A DNA stretch of 64,000 bases from a bacterium C-53. GTDB lineage: Bacteria; Bacillota; Clostridia; Lachnospirales; Lachnospiraceae. A model generated the notes under the pieces. That model was not told the origin of the DNA. It searched no databases and saw only the letters and a list, made by a program, of their open reading frames with translations. Of the stretch, positions 52,064-60,567 are shown piece after piece. The DNA lies in the NCBI GenBank assembly GCA_003612525.1, contig RAZD01000017.1, positions 1-64,000 of the forward strand. Direction: 5' to 3'. A program made the translations under genes and the position numbers. The number at the start of each line of letters is the position of its first letter. The first letter of the stretch is position 1.

Positions 52064-53191
52064 ATGGATTTAACGGAATTGAGAGACCAGATTGACGAAA
52101 TTGACAGTCAGATTGTGGAATTATATGAAAGACGGATGGATGTCTGCAGTAAGGTGGCGGACTATAAGATTGAGACAGGAAAGAAAGTCTTTGACCGGTC
52201 AAGGGAAGCGGAGAAAATAGCGAAAGTAGGGGCGCTTACGCACAATGAATTTAACAGGCATGGTGTGGAGGAATTATTTGAGCAGATCATGTCCGTAAGC
52301 CGTAAACTTCAGTACCGTAAGCTTTCGGAAAGCAAAAGGGGCGGTCGCCTGCCCTTTATCGGGGTGGACACGCTTGACACGGAACATGCAAGGGTGGTTT
52401 TTCAGGGGACGGCCGGTTCCTACAGCCAGGCGGCAATGTTTGCTTATTTCGGCGAATCGGTAGACAGCTTCCATGTAGAAACATTTCGTGATGCAATGAG
52501 TGCGATCGATGAAGGCGCGGCTGATTTTGCTGTGCTGCCAATTGAGAATTCCTCGGCGGGAATTGTGAGCGAGAATTATGATCTGCTGGTCAAATTTGAG
52601 AATTATATCGTTGCAGAACAGATTATAAAGATTGATAATTGTCTTCTGGGGCTTAAAGGGACGACAGAGGAGGAAATAAAAACGGTTTATTCCCATCCTC
52701 AGGCGCTTATGCAGTGTGCAAGGTATCTGGATGAGCATCGGAATTTTAAGCAGATCAGTTTTTCGAATACGGCGCTTGCTGCCGAAAAGGTTCTGCGTGA
52801 CAATGACAGGACGCAGGCGGCGATCGCAGGCGCTCATGCGGCAAAACTGTATGGTCTTGAAGTTATCCGGGAGAAAATTAATTTCAGCAGCGGGAATTCC
52901 ACCCGTTTCATTATTGTAACGAATCAGAAGATCTTCAGAAAAGATGCGAAGAAAGTGAGCATTTGCTTTGAGGTAAAGCATGAGAGTGGGTCTCTGTATC
53001 ATATATTGTCGCATTTTATCTATAATAATCTGAATATGAATAAGATTGAGAGCCGTCCGATGGAAGACCGGCCGTGGGAGTACCGTTTCTTCCTTGATTT
53101 TGACGGCAATCTTGAGGATGGTGCAGTGAGAAATGCGCTTCGGGGACTGCGTGAGGAAACTCTGAATATGAAAATACTCGGAAATTATTAG
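52064..53191 (+). CDS. pheA: Bifunctional chorismate mutase / prephenate dehydratase
   Basis: Takes chorismate to phenylpyruvate for phenylalanine synthesis. The 375-aa protein has an AroQ-type mutase at residues 1-85 (LTELRDQIDEIDSQIVELYERR), a dehydratase from about 112 to 290 (VVFQGTAGSYSQAA, VLPIENSSAGIV, and the catalytic Thr280-Arg-Phe in NSTRFIIVT), and a C-terminal ACT domain with the Phe-binding ESRP motif (KIESRPMEDRPWEYRFFLDF). Feedback inhibition by Phe is therefore expected. ATG at 52064 has AAGGGAG 6 bases upstream. Together with the DAHP synthase at 7.5 kb it represents aromatic amino acid synthesis, although the two are not linked. Confidence 0.95.
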   Translation: MDLTELRDQIDEIDSQIVELYERRMDVCSKVADYKIETGKKVFDRSREAEKIAKVGALTHNEFNRHGVEELFEQIMSVSRKLQYRKLSESKRGGRLPFIGVDTLDTEHARVVFQGTAGSYSQAAMFAYFGESVDSFHVETFRDAMSAIDEGAADFAVLPIENSSAGIVSENYDLLVKFENYIVAEQIIKIDNCLLGLKGTTEEEIKTVYSHPQALMQCARYLDEHRNFKQISFSNTALAAEKVLRDNDRTQAAIAGAHAAKLYGLEVIREKINFSSGNSTRFIIVTNQKIFRKDAKKVSICFEVKHESGSLYHILSHFIYNNLNMNKIESRPMEDRPWEYRFFLDFDGNLEDGAVRNALRGLREETLNMKILGNY

Positions 53192-53222
53192 GGCATTATG
53201 AGGGAATGGCATGGAGTGAACA

Positions 53223-54518
53223 ATGAGAAATGATGAATTGATTTTATATAAAAATTTTAAGCACAAAGACATTTTTGAACAGTTCTGCTGGCTTTTCACG
53301 CACAGCAAAGACAATGGGGTTCCGATGCAGGAGAAGCGTGCAGTCTTATTCGCATGTGAAAATAGACTGGTGGAACTTGCGACGGAGTACGGATTTGCGG
53401 GGAATCTCTGGCATTGCTTTCTTTCGTATCTGCTTGTAAATAATGAAAATGCATTCAGTGTTTCGTGCGAGATTACAGGGAAGGTGAAAGGTGGAATCAA
53501 TGCGTTTGCCTGCCATGATTTTGAAATATTCATGGAGCTTTTTCAGGCGGATTTTGAGGCGTTGTCAAAAGAGTTTCATACGGATACATGCGTGATGCTT
53601 CTCAACTATGAACCGTGCCATGAGAGCGGTAAGACATTCAACAAGCGCATCAGGGACCGTATCTGCGAACTGGCGGTAATGCTGGCCGAGGCGCCGGACG
53701 TGGAGACATTTATGGAGATTATGACCGGATTCTATAAGGATTTCGGGGTAGGAAAGTTTGGTTTACATAAAGCATTTCGCGTGCGGCATAAAAAAGGCGG
53801 GGCCGAGATTGTACCGATTACGAATACCGCTCATGTAAATCTCGAAGATCTGGTCGGTTACGAGATCCCGAAACGGAAGCTGATTGAGAATACGGAGGCG
53901 TTTGTGGAGGGCAGGAGGGCAAATAACTGTCTTCTTTTCGGCGATGCGGGAACCGGAAAATCATCCAGCATTAAGGGGATTCTGAACCGGTATTATGACA
54001 GGGGGCTGCGCATCATAGAAATTTACAAACATCAGTTTCGGGATTTGAATGATGTTATTGCTCAGATTAAAAACAGAAATTACAGATTTATTATCTATAT
54101 GGATGATTTGTCATTTGAGGAGTTTGAGATTGAATATAAATATTTGAAAGCAGTGATTGAGGGCGGACTTGAGAAAAAGCCTTCGAATGTGCTGATTTAT
54201 GCGACATCAAACCGGCGCCATCTGGTACGTGAAACCTTTAAGGACAAGGCGGACCGCGATGAGGAGCTTCATACAAACGATACGGTACAGGAGAAGTTGT
54301 CGCTTGTGCACCGTTTTGGCGTCACGATTTATTTCGGCTCCCCTGACAAAAAGGAGTTCCAGCAGATTGTAAAGGCGCTGGCAAAGAGACATGGAATAGC
54401 GATGCCGGAGGATGAACTTTTGCTGCTGGCAAATCAGTGGGAGCTAACCCACGGAGGTTTATCAGGACGTACGGCGCAGCAGTTTATTGATTATCTTTTG
54501 GGAAAAGGAGAGAAGTGA
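53223..54518 (+). CDS. DUF815-family AAA ATPase
   Basis: A 431-aa protein whose C-terminal half (from about 200) is an AAA-type ATPase with Walker A LLFGDAGTGKSSSIKGIL (Lys246) and Walker B-like YRFIIYMDDLSFEEFE, preceded by the DUF815 linker DLVGYEIPKRKLIENTEAF. The N-terminal half is specific to the family and carries no known catalytic motif. The gene ends 7 bases before ppx and probably forms an operon with ppx and ppk. Its biochemical role is unknown. Confidence 0.85.
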   Translation: MRNDELILYKNFKHKDIFEQFCWLFTHSKDNGVPMQEKRAVLFACENRLVELATEYGFAGNLWHCFLSYLLVNNENAFSVSCEITGKVKGGINAFACHDFEIFMELFQADFEALSKEFHTDTCVMLLNYEPCHESGKTFNKRIRDRICELAVMLAEAPDVETFMEIMTGFYKDFGVGKFGLHKAFRVRHKKGGAEIVPITNTAHVNLEDLVGYEIPKRKLIENTEAFVEGRRANNCLLFGDAGTGKSSSIKGILNRYYDRGLRIIEIYKHQFRDLNDVIAQIKNRNYRFIIYMDDLSFEEFEIEYKYLKAVIEGGLEKKPSNVLIYATSNRRHLVRETFKDKADRDEELHTNDTVQEKLSLVHRFGVTIYFGSPDKKEFQQIVKALAKRHGIAMPEDELLLLANQWELTHGGLSGRTAQQFIDYLLGKGEK

Positions 54519-54525
54519 GGAACGC

Positions 54526-56082
54526 ATGGGAAAAATATTTGCGGCAGTTGATGTCGGATCTTATGAGATCGGAATGAAGATATTTGAGATTCTGGACAGG
54601 AACGGAATGAAAGAGCTTGATTATGTGCGGCGCAGAATTGAGCTTGGGACGGATACTTACCACACCGGCAAAATCAGTTATGAGCGGATGGATGAACTAT
54701 GTGCCATATTAAAAGATTTTACACATGTCATGGAAACGTATCAGGCAAAAGAATACCGCGCCTGCGGCACAAGCGCCATACGTGAGACAGAAAACACACA
54801 GATGATTCTTGACCAGATCAGGCTGCGGACGGGACTGAATGTAGAGGTTTTGAGCAATTCGGAGCAGCGTTTTTTAAATTACAAGTCGGTTGCGCTGCGA
54901 GGCGAGAAATTTAATAAGTTTATCGAAGACGGAACGGCGTTTCTTGATATCGGGGGTGGGAGCCTTCAGGTATCACTGTTTCAAAAGTCGAGTCTTGTCA
55001 CGACACAGAATATACGTCTCGGGATTTTAAGAATCCGGGAAGAGCTTGTGAATCTTAAGGCAAAGACGACGCATTATGAATCGCTGATTGAAGAGCTGAT
55101 TGACAATGAAATGCATATTTTCAGAAAGCTTTATCTGAATGATATGCATATCAGCAATTTGATTATTGTAGATGATTATATTTCTTATATTATGAAAAAA
55201 GTTGGCGGCGGAATGAATGTCGACATGATTACCGGCGAGCAGTATCTGGGCTTTGTTGATCACCTGAAGACGAAGGCGCCGGAATTGATCGCGAAAGAAC
55301 TTGGCATTCCTTCGGACAATTCTTCCTTGCTTTTGCCTTCTGCCATACTGATTAAGCATTTTGTGGAAAGTACCAGAGCGAATTTGATCTGGATGCCGGG
55401 CGTTTCGCTCAGCGACGGAATTGCTTATGACTATGCAGAGAGGCAGAAACTGATTAAATCCTCTCACAATTTTGATGCGGACATTATTTCAAGCGCGAAG
55501 AATATCAGCAAGCGGTATCGGGGAAGCTCGAGCAGAGAGGAAACATTATCGCAGGTTGCGCTTTGCGTCTTTGACAGCATGAAGAAGCTTCATGGCCTCG
55601 GAAAGCGGGAGCGTCTTCTTCTTCAGATTGCGTCAAGGCTGCAGGACTGTGGGAAATACATTAGCATTACGGATGTGGCGGAGTGCTCATTTCATATTAT
55701 TATGAGTACGGAAATTATCGGTCTTTCCCATATGGAGAGTGAGATTGTTGCTTACAGTGTGCGGAACAGTTATCTGGGGTATCTCGATTATGACGAGCTT
55801 ATGGCGGAGAGTGAGATTGACAGAGACGCTTATCTGGTTGTCGCGAAGCTGACTGCCATTCTCCGGGCGGCGGCGGGCCTTGTCGGAAACAGAAAAAAGG
55901 CATATCGCAAGGTTAAGGCGGTTATAAAGGAGAAGGAACTGATTATAACAGTGGATACGGATATGGATTTGACACTTGAGAAAGGATTTTTTCCGGACAG
56001 AACAGATTTATTTGAGGAAGTATTCGGCATCCGGCCCGTAGTGAAAAAACTGAAACATAAAGGCAGTGTGAAAAAGATCTAA
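54526..56082 (+). CDS. ppx: Ppx/GppA-family exopolyphosphatase
   Basis: Hydrolyses polyphosphate from the ends, or guanosine pentaphosphate. The 518-aa ASKHA-fold protein opens with FAAVDVGSYEIGMKIFEI, then YRACGTSAIRETENTQMIL and the second phosphate motif TAFLDIGGGSLQVSLF. A C-terminal HD-like helical region (from about 330) includes RLQDCGKYISITDV. Start ATG at 54526 follows GAGG; the longer frame overlaps the upstream gene. It lies 43 bases before ppk, so the polyphosphate-making and polyphosphate-degrading enzymes are paired. Confidence 0.9.
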   Translation: MGKIFAAVDVGSYEIGMKIFEILDRNGMKELDYVRRRIELGTDTYHTGKISYERMDELCAILKDFTHVMETYQAKEYRACGTSAIRETENTQMILDQIRLRTGLNVEVLSNSEQRFLNYKSVALRGEKFNKFIEDGTAFLDIGGGSLQVSLFQKSSLVTTQNIRLGILRIREELVNLKAKTTHYESLIEELIDNEMHIFRKLYLNDMHISNLIIVDDYISYIMKKVGGGMNVDMITGEQYLGFVDHLKTKAPELIAKELGIPSDNSSLLLPSAILIKHFVESTRANLIWMPGVSLSDGIAYDYAERQKLIKSSHNFDADIISSAKNISKRYRGSSSREETLSQVALCVFDSMKKLHGLGKRERLLLQIASRLQDCGKYISITDVAECSFHIIMSTEIIGLSHMESEIVAYSVRNSYLGYLDYDELMAESEIDRDAYLVVAKLTAILRAAAGLVGNRKKAYRKVKAVIKEKELIITVDTDMDLTLEKGFFPDRTDLFEEVFGIRPVVKKLKHKGSVKKI

Positions 56083-56125
56083 AGATGCGCCGCGAGGGGC
56101 GGCAGTATGGGAGGATAAGATTAAT

Positions 56126-58246
56126 ATGACAGAAATCAATATGAGAAAACCGGAATATTATACAAATAGAGAACTAAGCTGGGTGAAATTTAACGAACGT
56201 GTCTTAAACGAGGCGCGGGATAAGAAGCTGCCGCTTTTTGAACGGCTGAAATTTTTAAGTATTACGGCATCTAATCTTGACGAATTTTTCATGATTCGGG
56301 TGGCGTCCTTAAAAGATATGGTAAACGCGAAATACAAGAAACCGGATATTTCCGGCATGACGCCGGAAGAGCAGCTTCTGGCGCTCACGAAAGAGACGCA
56401 TGACCTTGTGAATTTACAGTATTCGACGTACAATCGTTCACTGATTCCTCTCTTAAAGCAGAACGGACTGAATGTGGTTATGTCGCATGAAGAATTGAGT
56501 GAGGAGCAGGCGGCGTTTGTGGATTCCTACTTTGAGGAAGACGTTTACCCTGTACTTACGCCGATGGCGGTGGATTCTTCAAGGCCGTTTCCTCTTATCC
56601 GAAACAAAACACTGAATATCGGTGCGCTTCTTTCGAAAAAGGACGAGATTGACTTTGCTACGGTGCAGGTTCCGGACGTGCTCCCAAGAATTGTGGAGAT
56701 ACCGGGTAAGGAAGAAAAGACGGTGATTCTGCTCGAGGAAGTGATCGAGAGGAATATAGAAAAGCTGTTTTTGAACTATCATGTGATCTGTGCGCATCCT
56801 TTCCGCATTATGCGGAATGCGGACCTTACAATTGATGAGGACGAGGCGGCGGACTTATTAAAAGAAATCGAAAAGCAGCTGAAAAAGCGTCAGTGGGGTG
56901 AGGCAATCCGTCTGGAGGTTGAAGATGGAATTGATAAGCGTCTTTTGCAGATTATCCGCAAGGAACTGAAGATCAAGATGGACGATATTTATTATATTAA
57001 CGGGCCTCTTGACCTGACGTTTCTGATGAAAATGTATGGGATGGAAGAATTCGATCATCTGAAAGGGAAATCATATGTCCCGCAGAAGCCGAAATATCTT
57101 GACCCCGAGCGGAATATCTTTGAGCAGATCAGAGAAAAAGACATCCTGCTGCACCATCCATATGAGACATTTTCACCGGTTGTGGAATTTGTGCGGGCAG
57201 CTTCAAAAGATCCGGATGTACTGGCGATCAAACAGACTCTGTACCGTGTCAGCGGCAATTCCCCGATTATCGCGGCGCTTGCGCAGGCAGCGGAGAATGG
57301 GAAGCAGGTATCTGTGCTTGTCGAACTTAAGGCGCGGTTTGATGAGGAGAATAATATCATATGGGCGAAGATGCTTGAAAAAGCAGGCTGTCATGTAATC
57401 TATGGTCTTGTTGGCTTAAAGACACACAGCAAGATCACGCTTGTCGTGCGCCGTGAAGAAGACGGTATCCGCCGATATGTACATCTTGGCACCGGAAATT
57501 ACAATGATTCGACGGCGAAGCTTTATACGGATTTAGGACTTTTAACATGTGCGGAGCCGATCGGGGAAGATGCAACGGCAGTCTTTAACATGCTCTCCGG
57601 GTATTCCGAACCCATTTCATGGAATAAGCTGGCGCTGGCTCCGCTGTGGCTGAAAGATCGGTTCCTTTCGATGATTGCGAGGGAGAAAGAGAATGCGATT
57701 GCCGGAAAGAAGGCGCATATGATTGCGAAGATGAATTCCGTGTGTGACCCGGATATTATAGCGGCGCTCTATGAAGCATCCGCGGCGGGTGTAAAGATTC
57801 AGATGATTGTCAGGGGCATTTGTTGTCTGAAGGTGGGAATTCCCGGAGTCAGTGAGAACATTTCGGTATGTTCCATTGTCGGGAATTTTCTGGAGCACAG
57901 CAGGATATTCTATTTCTATAACGGCGGCAAGGAAGAGTTCTATTTGGGCTCGGCTGACTGGATGCCAAGAAATCTGGAGCGCCGTGTGGAAATACTGTTC
58001 CCGATTGAGGGGGAGGCGCTGAAACAGGATGTGATGCATATTCTGGAAACGCAGCTGGCCGATAACGTGAAAGCGAGAATTCTTCAGCCTGACGGAACCT
58101 ATGTGAAGATGGATAAGCGGGGGAAGGAGCCTGTCTGCTCTCAGGAACAGTTTTGCGAGGAAGCGGTGGAAGCAGCCAGACCGCCGATGGATGTTCTGAG
58201 TGACCGTGTATTTATACCGGAAGAAAGGGTGCGTGATTATGAGTAA
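56126..58246 (+). CDS. ppk: Polyphosphate kinase 1
   Basis: Reversibly polymerises ATP gamma-phosphate into polyphosphate. The 706-aa protein has the expected domains: N-terminal YYTNRELSWVKFNERVL, ASNLDEFFMIRVASL, PVLTPMAVDSSRPFP with NKTLNIGAL, then two phospholipase-D-like domains with VLVELKARFDEENNI, the autophosphorylated His453 in YVHLGTGNYND, and the late EEFYLGSADWMPRNLERRVE. Full length. It ends 8 bases inside the maf start region (maf ATG at 58239), so the two are translationally coupled. Confidence 0.96.
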   Translation: MTEINMRKPEYYTNRELSWVKFNERVLNEARDKKLPLFERLKFLSITASNLDEFFMIRVASLKDMVNAKYKKPDISGMTPEEQLLALTKETHDLVNLQYSTYNRSLIPLLKQNGLNVVMSHEELSEEQAAFVDSYFEEDVYPVLTPMAVDSSRPFPLIRNKTLNIGALLSKKDEIDFATVQVPDVLPRIVEIPGKEEKTVILLEEVIERNIEKLFLNYHVICAHPFRIMRNADLTIDEDEAADLLKEIEKQLKKRQWGEAIRLEVEDGIDKRLLQIIRKELKIKMDDIYYINGPLDLTFLMKMYGMEEFDHLKGKSYVPQKPKYLDPERNIFEQIREKDILLHHPYETFSPVVEFVRAASKDPDVLAIKQTLYRVSGNSPIIAALAQAAENGKQVSVLVELKARFDEENNIIWAKMLEKAGCHVIYGLVGLKTHSKITLVVRREEDGIRRYVHLGTGNYNDSTAKLYTDLGLLTCAEPIGEDATAVFNMLSGYSEPISWNKLALAPLWLKDRFLSMIAREKENAIAGKKAHMIAKMNSVCDPDIIAALYEASAAGVKIQMIVRGICCLKVGIPGVSENISVCSIVGNFLEHSRIFYFYNGGKEEFYLGSADWMPRNLERRVEILFPIEGEALKQDVMHILETQLADNVKARILQPDGTYVKMDKRGKEPVCSQEQFCEEAVEAARPPMDVLSDRVFIPEERVRDYE

Positions 58247-58829
58247 TTACAGACTGATACTGGCGTCCGGCTCGCCGCGGAGAAAAGAGATTCTCGAGAA
58301 TCAGGGAATTCCTTTTGAAGTCGTAAAAAGCGGGCGGGAGGAGAAGACAAAAGAAACGATTCCGCAGAAGGTGGTCAGAGACTTATCGGAACAGAAGGCG
58401 CTTGATGTCTATGATCAGATACAGGGAAGGCGGAACGTAATAATTTTGTCGGCCGATACAGTGGTGGCAAAGGACGGGGAGATTCTCGGAAAACCTGAGG
58501 ATGAGGAGGATGCTGTCCGTATGCTTACGCTTCTGCAGGGGAGTATGCATGAAGTCTATACGGGTGTGACGCTTCTTTTGTGTGCGGAGGATGTGAAGAC
58601 AATCCATATACAGGAGAAAACAGAAGTTACCATGTATCCGATGACGGAGGAAGAGATCCGGTCTTACGTATCGTCAGGAGAGCCTATGGATAAGGCAGGC
58701 GCTTATGCGATTCAGGGAAAATGTGCTGTTTTTGTTGAGAAAATAAACGGAGATTACAATAATGTGGTAGGGCTGCCGGTTGCGGCAGTGTACCAGGAAT
58801 TAAAAAGGAATGGAATTGATTTACGATGA
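58239..58829 (+). CDS. maf: Maf-like nucleotide pyrophosphatase
   Basis: Hydrolyses non-canonical or modified nucleoside triphosphates (dTTP/UTP-type house-cleaning) and is linked to septum control. The 196-aa protein starts LILASGSPRRKEIL, the Maf signature, then ILSADTVVAKDGEILGKPEDEEDAVRML and SGEPMDKAGAYAIQGK. ATG at 58239 overlaps the last 8 bases of ppk; the GTG frame further upstream is within ppk. It overlaps the next HAD gene by 4 bases (ATGA). Confidence 0.93.
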   Translation: MSNYRLILASGSPRRKEILENQGIPFEVVKSGREEKTKETIPQKVVRDLSEQKALDVYDQIQGRRNVIILSADTVVAKDGEILGKPEDEEDAVRMLTLLQGSMHEVYTGVTLLLCAEDVKTIHIQEKTEVTMYPMTEEEIRSYVSSGEPMDKAGAYAIQGKCAVFVEKINGDYNNVVGLPVAAVYQELKRNGIDLR

Positions 58830-59476
58830 AAAAAGCAGTGATTTTTGATTTGGACGGGACGCTTTCCGATTCCCTTCTGTCGATTGCATACAGTGCGAAT
58901 CTTGCGCTTTCGGCTTTTGGGTTTGCGCCGTTTGAGACAGAGCGGTTTAAGTATTTTGTGGGCGACGGTGCGGCGGAACTTGTGCGCAGATGCCTGAGGA
59001 ATGACGGAGATGAAGAACTGGTTCATTTTGATGAAGTGTATGGAAAATATTGTGAAGTGTTTGAAGAATATTGTATGTATCAGGTGAAACCCTATGAGGG
59101 AATCAAAGAGCTTCTGTCTGAATTGAGAAAGAGGAAGATTTACACGGCGGTACTGTCCAATAAGCCCCATGAACGGACGTTAACCGTTATTCATGAATTG
59201 TTTGGGGACACTTTGTTTGATGTCGTTCAGGGACAGAAAGACGGTGTGCCGAAAAAGCCGGCGCCCGACGGAGCTTTGAAGATCTGCGAGGAGCTTTCCA
59301 TACTGCCGGAAGAGTGCATTTACTGCGGAGATACAAATACGGATATGAAGACCGGAAAGTCAGCGGGAATGTTCACGATTGGAGTCTTATGGGGATTTCG
59401 GGAGAGAGAAGAACTGGTAGAAAATCACGCGGATGCTATAATAGAAAAACCACAGGAGATAATAGATTACCTATGA
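58826..59476 (+). CDS. HAD hydrolase, phosphoglycolate phosphatase-like
   Basis: A 216-aa subclass I HAD phosphatase. Motif I AVIFDLDGTLSDSLL has both Asp residues, motif II is VLSNKPHE, motif III Lys is in DGVPKKPAPDGA, and motif IV is CIYCGDTNTDMKTGKSAG. The helical cap (residues about 20-80) fits Gph/PgpA-like enzymes, so 2-phosphoglycolate is the likeliest substrate but not certain. It overlaps maf and the following Cof-type gene by 4 bases each, giving a tight ppk-maf-HAD-HAD run. Confidence 0.88.
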   Translation: MKKAVIFDLDGTLSDSLLSIAYSANLALSAFGFAPFETERFKYFVGDGAAELVRRCLRNDGDEELVHFDEVYGKYCEVFEEYCMYQVKPYEGIKELLSELRKRKIYTAVLSNKPHERTLTVIHELFGDTLFDVVQGQKDGVPKKPAPDGALKICEELSILPEECIYCGDTNTDMKTGKSAGMFTIGVLWGFREREELVENHADAIIEKPQEIIDYL

Positions 59477-60267
59477 TTAAACTGATTGCAACGGATGTAG
59501 ACGGAACACTGGTAAAGGATTCAAGTCCCAGTGTTTACCCGGAGATTTTTGATGTGATAAGAGAGCTTCGCAAAAAAGATGTGATTATTGCGATTGCGAG
59601 CGGAAGGCAGTATTACAGTATCGCAAATATGTTTCAGCCGGTTGCGGACGATCTTATTTTTATAGCGGAAAACGGCGCACATATCAGATGCCGCGGAACG
59701 GATATGATGGTGGTGCCGATGAATCCGGCGGATGCGAAAGAAATTATTCATGATATAAGAAGCCTTCCGGACTGTGATATGGTGGTATCAACACAGGACG
59801 GATGCCTGCTTGAATCGAAGAATGCGGCGTTTATTGATCTTATTGAAAACAGTTATCACAATAAAGCAATTCTGGTTGAGGATTGTCTGGCCGGAAGTCC
59901 TGAGATTATTAAAGTGGCGGCTTTCAGAAAAAACAGCATACGTGAGACGGGAGAGAACATTTTAATTCCGAAATGGAAGGACCGTTGTAAGGCATGTATG
60001 GCAGGGGAAGAATGGGTTGATTTCATGGATGCAAGCGTTGATAAGGGGAAAGCGATAAAGACGTTGCAGGATTTCTTCCATATTCTTCCGGAGGAAACAA
60101 TGGTTTTTGGTGACAATGCAAATGATATCGGGATGTTTGCGGCTGCCGTAGAAAGTTATGCGGTAGAAAGCGCGAGAGAAGAAGTAAAGCAGCATGCGAA
60201 GCATATTTGCAGACCCTATGATGAGATGGGTGTGTATCAGGTCTTAAAGCAGCTGGTTAACGAATGA
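59473..60267 (+). CDS. HAD hydrolase, Cof subfamily (IIB)
   Basis: A 264-aa Cof-type phosphatase with motif I LIATDVDGTLVKDSS, motif II AIASGRQYYSIAN, the IIB cap in the middle, Lys in DASVDKGKAIKTLQ and motif IV VFGDNANDIGMFAAA. Substrates of this group are sugar phosphates, flavin or PLP-like compounds, and none can be assigned here. ATG at 59473 overlaps the stop of the preceding HAD gene. Confidence 0.88.
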   Translation: MIKLIATDVDGTLVKDSSPSVYPEIFDVIRELRKKDVIIAIASGRQYYSIANMFQPVADDLIFIAENGAHIRCRGTDMMVVPMNPADAKEIIHDIRSLPDCDMVVSTQDGCLLESKNAAFIDLIENSYHNKAILVEDCLAGSPEIIKVAAFRKNSIRETGENILIPKWKDRCKACMAGEEWVDFMDASVDKGKAIKTLQDFFHILPEETMVFGDNANDIGMFAAAVESYAVESAREEVKQHAKHICRPYDEMGVYQVLKQLVNE

Positions 60268-60289
60268 AACGGCAGGGAGGAAAATTCGG

Positions 60290-60553
60290 ATGCATGAATA
60301 TGATGAAGACGTATTGATGGCTTTTTTAAAGGATCAGGGGAAGTTGTTTGATGAGGATGTGGCGCAGACACCGGCGGAAGCGGAGGCTTTCCTGGAGGAT
60401 TGCATGGCAATTGTTGTGGATTCGATTGAAGAAGTGCGTGATTATCTGGAAGAAAATGGTATGGATATCTCGAATATGGAGCTTTCTGATCTGGAGGAGG
60501 CAAGCGAGGTATTTAAGGTGCCGGGCGGGAGATATTTGATTGTGGAAGGGTAA
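60290..60553 (+). CDS. Conserved small acidic protein of unknown function
   Basis: An 87-aa, very acidic protein (MHEYDEDVLMAFL, EDVAQTPAEAEAFLEDCMAIV, DYLEENGMDIS, ending in VPGGRYLIVEG). It follows the HAD gene by 22 bases with AGGGAGG upstream, so it is a genuine member of this run. I recall similar small proteins in other Lachnospiraceae, some loosely labelled glyoxalase, but there is no catalytic motif to support that. Confidence 0.7.
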   Translation: MHEYDEDVLMAFLKDQGKLFDEDVAQTPAEAEAFLEDCMAIVVDSIEEVRDYLEENGMDISNMELSDLEEASEVFKVPGGRYLIVEG

Positions 60554-60567
60554 TTAAGGAAGTAATA

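Noticed and set aside
52274-53533. A 419-codon open frame on the minus strand opposite pheA.
   Set aside because: It is antisense to a fully recognised gene and has no ribosome binding site or domain signature.
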